Part shown: positions 40,231 to 44,052 of the stretch, piece by piece
Layout: each line of letters begins with the position of its first letter
Position numbering within the stretch: the first letter of the stretch is position 1
Assembly (NCBI GenBank): GCA_043801935.1
Contig: JAZDLO010000130.1
Span: 1 to 44,052, forward strand
Direction: 5' to 3'
Source: JAZDLO01 sp043801935
Lineage (GTDB): Bacteria > Actinomycetota > Thermoleophilia > RBG-16-64-13
DNA: 44,052 nt
Position numbers and translations under genes: made by a program
Notes under the pieces: model-generated
Told to the model about the DNA's origin: nothing
The model's database searches: none
The model's input: only the letters and a program-made list of their open reading frames with translations

Positions 40231-40264
40231 CGGGCGCTGACGCGACCGACGAGCAGGACCAGAC

Positions 40265-40296
40265 ACCGGCGGCCCCGGCAGCACGAGGCCGCCGGT
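40265..40296. terminator. Hairpin between convergent hydA and kinase genes
   Basis: ACCGGCGGCC (40265-40274) pairs perfectly with GGCCGCCGGT (40287-40296) over a 12-base loop in the 88-base gap between two convergent operons. There is no T-run on either side, so it may be a factor-dependent or bidirectional terminator. Confidence 0.45.
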
Positions 40297-40318
40297 TGCG
40301 TCACCGGACAAGCCCCTT

Positions 40319-41497
40319 CTAGCGGTCCCGCCGGGCCGTGCCTGCCGGGACCGGGTCTCGGCTCGCAGCGCCGGCGTCGCGCAGGGTCACCGTGAAGGTG
40401 CTACCGGAGCCCTTCTCGCTCTTGACCGTCGCATCGCCACCATAGAGCTGCGCGAGCTTGCGCACGGTGGATAGCCCAAGTCCGCTGCCGATGACTTTGA
40501 CGGTGTCCTCGTTCTTGATGCGCACGAATTCTGCGAACAGTTTCGCGCTCTCATCGGGCGTCAGCCCGATGCCTGTGTCGGTCACCGAGATCTTGACACC
40601 TTCCCCTTCTCGGGCAAGGGTCACCGTCACCGAGCCGCCGTCCCGATTGTATTTGACCGCGTTTGAGATGAGATTGTTGAGGACTATCTCGATCTCGCCG
40701 GGATCGGCCGTCATCTTCACGGGCTCGCCGGGACGGAGCCCCATCGTGATGCCCCGCGCGACCGCCTCCGTCGAGAAGAGGTCGACAGACGCCTTCGCCA
40801 AGCCCCGCACGTCCACGGTGGCGAAGTTCCTCTGCTTCTGCCCGGATTCGATGCGGGTCAGGTCGAGAAGATCGAAGATGAGCTTGCGCATCCCTTCCAA
40901 CCGGATGAGGCTGCGGTCGATCATCTGCAGGTGTTCAGGAGGCTCCTCAGTCCGCAGGATCTTCAAATACCCCTCGACGGCGTTGATGGGAGCTTTCAAC
41001 TCGTGGGCGAGCACGGAGATGAAGTTGAACCGCACCTGCCTTTTCTCCTCTGTCAGCCTGCGGGCCTCCCTGCTGAGTATCAGCTGGTCGGTCGCCTTGC
41101 GCACCGCGTAGCGCAGCTCTTCCGGGGAGAATGGTTTAGGCAGGAAATCGTAGGCGCCCAGCTTGGTCGCTTGGACCGCGGTCTCGAAGGTGGCGTAGGC
41201 CGTGATCATGATGACCATCATCCCTCGGCCCCGATGGGCCAGCTCGGTGAGGACATCGAGCCCATCCATGCCGGGCAGTTTCAGGTCGAGTAGCAGCAGG
41301 TCGAACTCCGTCCCGGCGGCCATGCTGTCGAGGAACTGCTCACCGCTGGCGAAGTAGGCCGAATCGTAGGCGACCTCGATGTCCACGTCGGCCACGTGGA
41401 CCCTATACTTGTCGAGGATGCGGCGCACTGCGAGGTGCAGGGGTTCCTCGTCGTCCACCATGGCGACTCTGATCATCTGCTGCCGTGATCCCACCAT
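40319..41497 (-). CDS. Receiver-histidine kinase hybrid
   Basis: 392 aa from ATG 41497, 7 bases after the stop of the upstream kinase gene. The N-terminal receiver has D71 (LLLDLKLPGMDG), T99 and K121; a short coiled-coil leads to HisKA with H165 (VLAHELKAPINAVEGY) and an HATPase (NNLISNAVKYN, DTGIGL, GSGLGLSTVRKLA). No membrane helix, so cytoplasmic. Receiver-first kinases act as intermediates that are switched by an upstream kinase. The natural input is the H-cluster kinase encoded just upstream in the same operon. Confidence 0.9.
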   Translation of the reverse strand: MVGSRQQMIRVAMVDDEEPLHLAVRRILDKYRVHVADVDIEVAYDSAYFASGEQFLDSMAAGTEFDLLLLDLKLPGMDGLDVLTELAHRGRGMMVIMITAYATFETAVQATKLGAYDFLPKPFSPEELRYAVRKATDQLILSREARRLTEEKRQVRFNFISVLAHELKAPINAVEGYLKILRTEEPPEHLQMIDRSLIRLEGMRKLIFDLLDLTRIESGQKQRNFATVDVRGLAKASVDLFSTEAVARGITMGLRPGEPVKMTADPGEIEIVLNNLISNAVKYNRDGGSVTVTLAREGEGVKISVTDTGIGLTPDESAKLFAEFVRIKNEDTVKVIGSGLGLSTVRKLAQLYGGDATVKSEKGSGSTFTVTLRDAGAASRDPVPAGTARRDR

Positions 41498-41504
41498 GTA
41501 CCCC

Positions 41505-43547
41505 TTACACTCCGCTCTGGACCGATCCCTGGACCACACGCTCCTCGTGGCGCGGGAGCGTCACCGTGAACGTAGCGCCGGTGGCGCCGGCTGCAGGATC
41601 GGCGTTCGACTCCACCTCGATTCGCCCCCGGTGCATCTTCACGATCCCATGAGTGACGGCCAGTCCCAAACCGGTGCCCATACCCACCTGCTTGGTCGTG
41701 AAGAAGGGATCGAACAGCTTGGCCATGTTCTCCTCAGGGATCCCCTCACCGGTGTCCGAAACCCGGATCGTCACTTCATCCGGCTGGTCGCTGAGAGCGA
41801 TGACGATCGCCCCACCTTTGGAGATCGCATGTTGGGCGTTGCTCAGCAGGTTGGTGAGCACCTGTACGATCTGGTCCGAATCGATCTCGGCCACCGGATC
41901 GGCTAGGGTGTTTTCCACGTGCACCTCGATACTCTGCTCGGTGGGGAGGGTGCGCAGGACCTTTTCCAGGAGCTCGGCGACGTCCGTCGGTTGCCGGACC
42001 ACCCGACTCTGGCGGGCGAAGTTGAGGAGGCCGCCTATGATGCGCTTGCAGCGGTTGCCCTGGTCGACGATGGTCTCGAGGTCTTGCCGCACCTGGGACC
42101 CTTCTTCGCACTCCTCGAGGAGTAGGTGGGCGTGGAGCAGCAGGGTGCCCAGTGGGTTATTTACTTCATGGGCGATGCCTGCCGCGAGCTGTCCCATGCT
42201 GGCCAGCTTGCCCGATCGTTCCAGCGCCTCCTTTGCGCTCTCGAGAGATCGGTGCGAGTCTTCGAGCTCTTCGTAAGCGCTGCGCAGCTGCTCGATCGTG
42301 TGAGGCAGACACATCTCGGAACCGGCGAGACCCGCGTAGATAGCCCGAGCGTGGTCGAGACAGGTGTCATAGCCGCAGGCGCCGCAATTGAGCAGGTCGG
42401 CCTCCGATGACTTGCCCATCCGGTGCAGTATGGCCTCCAGTTCTTCCGGGGTGGCCGAGTCACCGAGGGTCTGGTGGTCGGCGTAGTACGACCGGGACAA
42501 GTCGAGCGAGCGGTAGCGCTCGAGAGCCTCTGCCGTCTCGCCGGGGTGGTCCCGATCCAGGGTCGTTAGCCGGCTCTTGGCGTAGTTGCTGATGCGGGTG
42601 CGGCGCTGGAGCATGGTCTCGTCACTGGTCATCCCTGCCCCGGCGAAACACCCCTGACAGGAGAGAACGTCCACGAGCCGGGTCTCGGCGTGCGCCACGT
42701 CGAACTCGCTGATGGTCTCGAGGAACTCGCCTCGCCCTTCGACCACGACCACCTCTCCGCTCAGCAGGTCCTCCTTGATCTCCGCGGTCTGCAGAAGCCC
42801 CCCGGAGATGGGGAACACCGCCCCCACCCCTCCATAAGGGGGATCGAAGCCGTCGTCGCCCTTCACGGCTTCCGGCTCGATCCCCCGCTTCTGGAACATG
42901 TCGCGCAACTCGGCGAAAGTCAGGGCGGCATCTATCTCGCTGTGGGTGGCGTCGATGGAGGACCGCTTCTTGGCGATACAGGGACCGATGAACACCACTT
43001 CCAGGTCATCGCCCAGGTCCTGGCGCAAGACCCGGGCCATGGCCACCATGGGAGAGACCACGGGGGCGAGATATGGCATCAGGCGCGGGTGGTACTTACG
43101 CACATAGGAGACCACAGCGGGGCAAGGCGTGGTGATATAGCGGCTCTCTGGGTTCTCCTCGAGCAGCCTGCGGTAATCCTGAGCCACCAGATCGGCTCCG
43201 AGGGATACTTCGTGCACCGAATCGAACCCGAGCGCACGGATCATAGCCACCAGGGTACCCGGATCGACGTCGGTGAACTCAGCCGGGAAACTCGGAGCGA
43301 CGGTGGCCGCGACCCGAGCGTCGGACTCGAGCAAGGCGAAGGCCCGCTCCGTGTCGTCGCGGACGTGCTTGGCGTTCTGACTGCACACCCGCAGGCAGTT
43401 TCCGCATCCGATACAGCGCGGCTGGACGACGCTCGCCTGGCCGTCCACCACCCGGATGGCCTTGGCCGGGCATTCGCGCACGCAGGCGTAGCACATGCGG
43501 CACTTCTCGCCGATTATGGTGACAAGAGGGTTGTCCCAGGTGGGCAT
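41505..43547 (-). CDS. H-cluster ([FeFe]-hydrogenase-like) domain fused to a histidine kinase
   Basis: 680 aa, no membrane helix. Domains: two [4Fe-4S] ferredoxin motifs (C16/19/22/26 and C45/48/51/55); an [FeFe]-hydrogenase large domain (about 65-310) with L1 TTPCPAVV (C142), L2 GPCIAKK (C190) and L3 LSCQGCFAGAG (C297, C300); a further Fe-S domain CGACGYDTC with C413 (about 385-415); a coiled coil (420-450); HisKA with H460 (AAGIAHEVNNPLG); HATPase (NLLSNAQHA, DTGEGI, GTGLGLAV). All four H-cluster cysteines are kept, but L3 is CxxC rather than CxxxC, as in sensory-type hydrogenases. Probable H2 or redox sensor for the adjacent receiver proteins. First gene of a two-kinase operon, convergent with hydCBA. 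Confidence 0.92.
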   Translation of the reverse strand: MPTWDNPLVTIIGEKCRMCYACVRECPAKAIRVVDGQASVVQPRCIGCGNCLRVCSQNAKHVRDDTERAFALLESDARVAATVAPSFPAEFTDVDPGTLVAMIRALGFDSVHEVSLGADLVAQDYRRLLEENPESRYITTPCPAVVSYVRKYHPRLMPYLAPVVSPMVAMARVLRQDLGDDLEVVFIGPCIAKKRSSIDATHSEIDAALTFAELRDMFQKRGIEPEAVKGDDGFDPPYGGVGAVFPISGGLLQTAEIKEDLLSGEVVVVEGRGEFLETISEFDVAHAETRLVDVLSCQGCFAGAGMTSDETMLQRRTRISNYAKSRLTTLDRDHPGETAEALERYRSLDLSRSYYADHQTLGDSATPEELEAILHRMGKSSEADLLNCGACGYDTCLDHARAIYAGLAGSEMCLPHTIEQLRSAYEELEDSHRSLESAKEALERSGKLASMGQLAAGIAHEVNNPLGTLLLHAHLLLEECEEGSQVRQDLETIVDQGNRCKRIIGGLLNFARQSRVVRQPTDVAELLEKVLRTLPTEQSIEVHVENTLADPVAEIDSDQIVQVLTNLLSNAQHAISKGGAIVIALSDQPDEVTIRVSDTGEGIPEENMAKLFDPFFTTKQVGMGTGLGLAVTHGIVKMHRGRIEVESNADPAAGATGATFTVTLPRHEERVVQGSVQSGV

Positions 43548-43624
43548 CAGCGATCCTTGTCCGCGGCGCCATCCCGCGCTACCGACTCGGCGTCCTGAGT
43601 CAAGTTCGCGGGCATAAGAATGCT

Positions 43625-44052
43625 ATGCTTTTGACAAGGTACTCTTGCTCTGAGGCAACGTCAACCAGCGATGTGCCGTCGGCGACCGGCTCACGTACCA
43701 GAAAGGCGAGCTCGACGATCTCATCACCTGCGGGCAAACTCGCGACAAGGTCGCGCCGCTGGACTGTGTGGGCTGTGGCACTCGCGCTGACCGTTGGGCC
43801 GGTATGGGCCGGGGGGTGCGGGTCGTCCGCGGCGACGATCACGACCTCGGGCGCCATAACGACCTCGGGCGCCGCCGTCACCACCAGCGCTACGGCCAAG
43901 CTGGACAAGCTCACCCTGGTTGCTCCGCCCGGACCTATGGCCATACCGCTGGCGTACATGGCGGTCAACAACAAGCTGGCCGACGTGGCCGAGAAGACGG
44001 AAGTGGTGGTCTGGCAGAACGCCGAGCAGCTCAAAGCCATGGTGGCCGGCAA
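43625..44052 (+). CDS. Solute-binding lipoprotein, 3'-truncated by window edge
   Basis: Open frame of 142 codons running off the window. A hydrophobic signal segment (VWAVALALTVGPVWAGGC) ends in a lipobox-like Gly-Gly-Cys, followed by a Thr/Ser/Ala-rich linker with an 18-base repeat (TTSGA twice, 43846-43881), then KLDKLTLVAPPGPMAIPLAYMA and a later VVWQNAEQLKAMV, resembling the start of ABC-type NMT1/SsuA-like substrate-binding proteins. The start is uncertain: ATG 43625 gives a long, polar n-region, and a later start is possible. It is divergent from the sensor kinase with 77 bases between. Substrate unknown. Confidence 0.68.
   Translation, partial: MLLTRYSCSEATSTSDVPSATGSRTRKASSTISSPAGKLATRSRRWTVWAVALALTVGPVWAGGCGSSAATITTSGAITTSGAAVTTSATAKLDKLTLVAPPGPMAIPLAYMAVNNKLADVAEKTEVVVWQNAEQLKAMVAG

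Noticed and set aside
43600..44052. 150-codon open frame on the minus strand at the right edge
   Set aside because: It is antisense to the lipoprotein frame on +, which has a signal peptide, lipobox and binding-protein-like sequence; the minus frame shows no family features.
1..44052. CRISPR arrays, insertion sequences, prophage genes or an rRNA operon
   Set aside because: No regularly spaced repeats, transposase or integrase motifs, or rRNA sequence were found when reading both strands.

Overview
The window is GC-rich, with almost every gene packed into same-strand operons and many ATGA/GTGA stop-start overlaps. The housekeeping content (dgt-dnaG-rpoD, a second RpoD-like sigma factor, gatCAB for tRNA amidation) together with HypA-F, a Qmo/Hdr-Mvh type redox complex, a trimeric [FeFe] hydrogenase and an H-cluster sensor kinase points to a strictly anaerobic, H2-metabolising bacterium. 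A deep-branching anaerobic Actinomycetota lineage fits the base composition and the style of the sigma factors and M56/BlaI pair. That lineage call is inference; no 16S gene is present.

Layout. 1-9.5 kb: core genes on + (partial dgt, dnaG, rpoD, cspA, gatCAB, an HxlR-type regulator, a second sigma-70). 9.5-17.8 kb: metal handling, with a Cu+ P-type ATPase plus a small membrane protein on -, a divergent BlaI/CopY-type repressor and M56 protease, and an operon of a DUF2318 Fe-S protein, two FtsX-type permeases and a LolD-type ATPase. BlaI-like GTAGT/ACTAC operators sit in front of both units. 17.8-20.7 kb: modABC molybdate transporter and tRNA-Val(CAC).

20.7-43.5 kb is a dedicated hydrogen island. 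Operon A (21273-29533) encodes an HdrA-like flavoprotein, a QmoC-like HdrC/cytochrome-b fusion, a second HdrA, MvhD, MvhG, MvhA and a cyclic-nucleotide-domain/zinc-ribbon protein. There is no HdrB, so this reads as a QmoABC-like membrane complex wired to a group 3c-type [NiFe] hydrogenase rather than as a heterodisulfide reductase. Next come a maturation endopeptidase on - and hypABFCDE on +. Operon B (36131-40230) encodes a single-domain response regulator and HydC-HydB-HydA, a compact NAD-linked [FeFe] hydrogenase. On the opposite strand lie an H-cluster domain fused to a histidine kinase (41505-43547) and a receiver-kinase hybrid (40319-41497), a plausible H2-responsive phosphorelay.

The strongest unexplained signal is that operons A and B, 15 kb apart, are preceded by almost the same 42-base promoter (20921-20962 and 35947-35988, 38 of 42 identical by hand count). 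It spans a TTGACA -35 box, a 17-base spacer, a TATTTA/TATTCA -10 box and the initially transcribed ATGTACATGTCATG. This ties the [NiFe] and [FeFe] enzymes into one regulon. The right edge holds the 5' part of a lipoprotein solute-binding protein gene.
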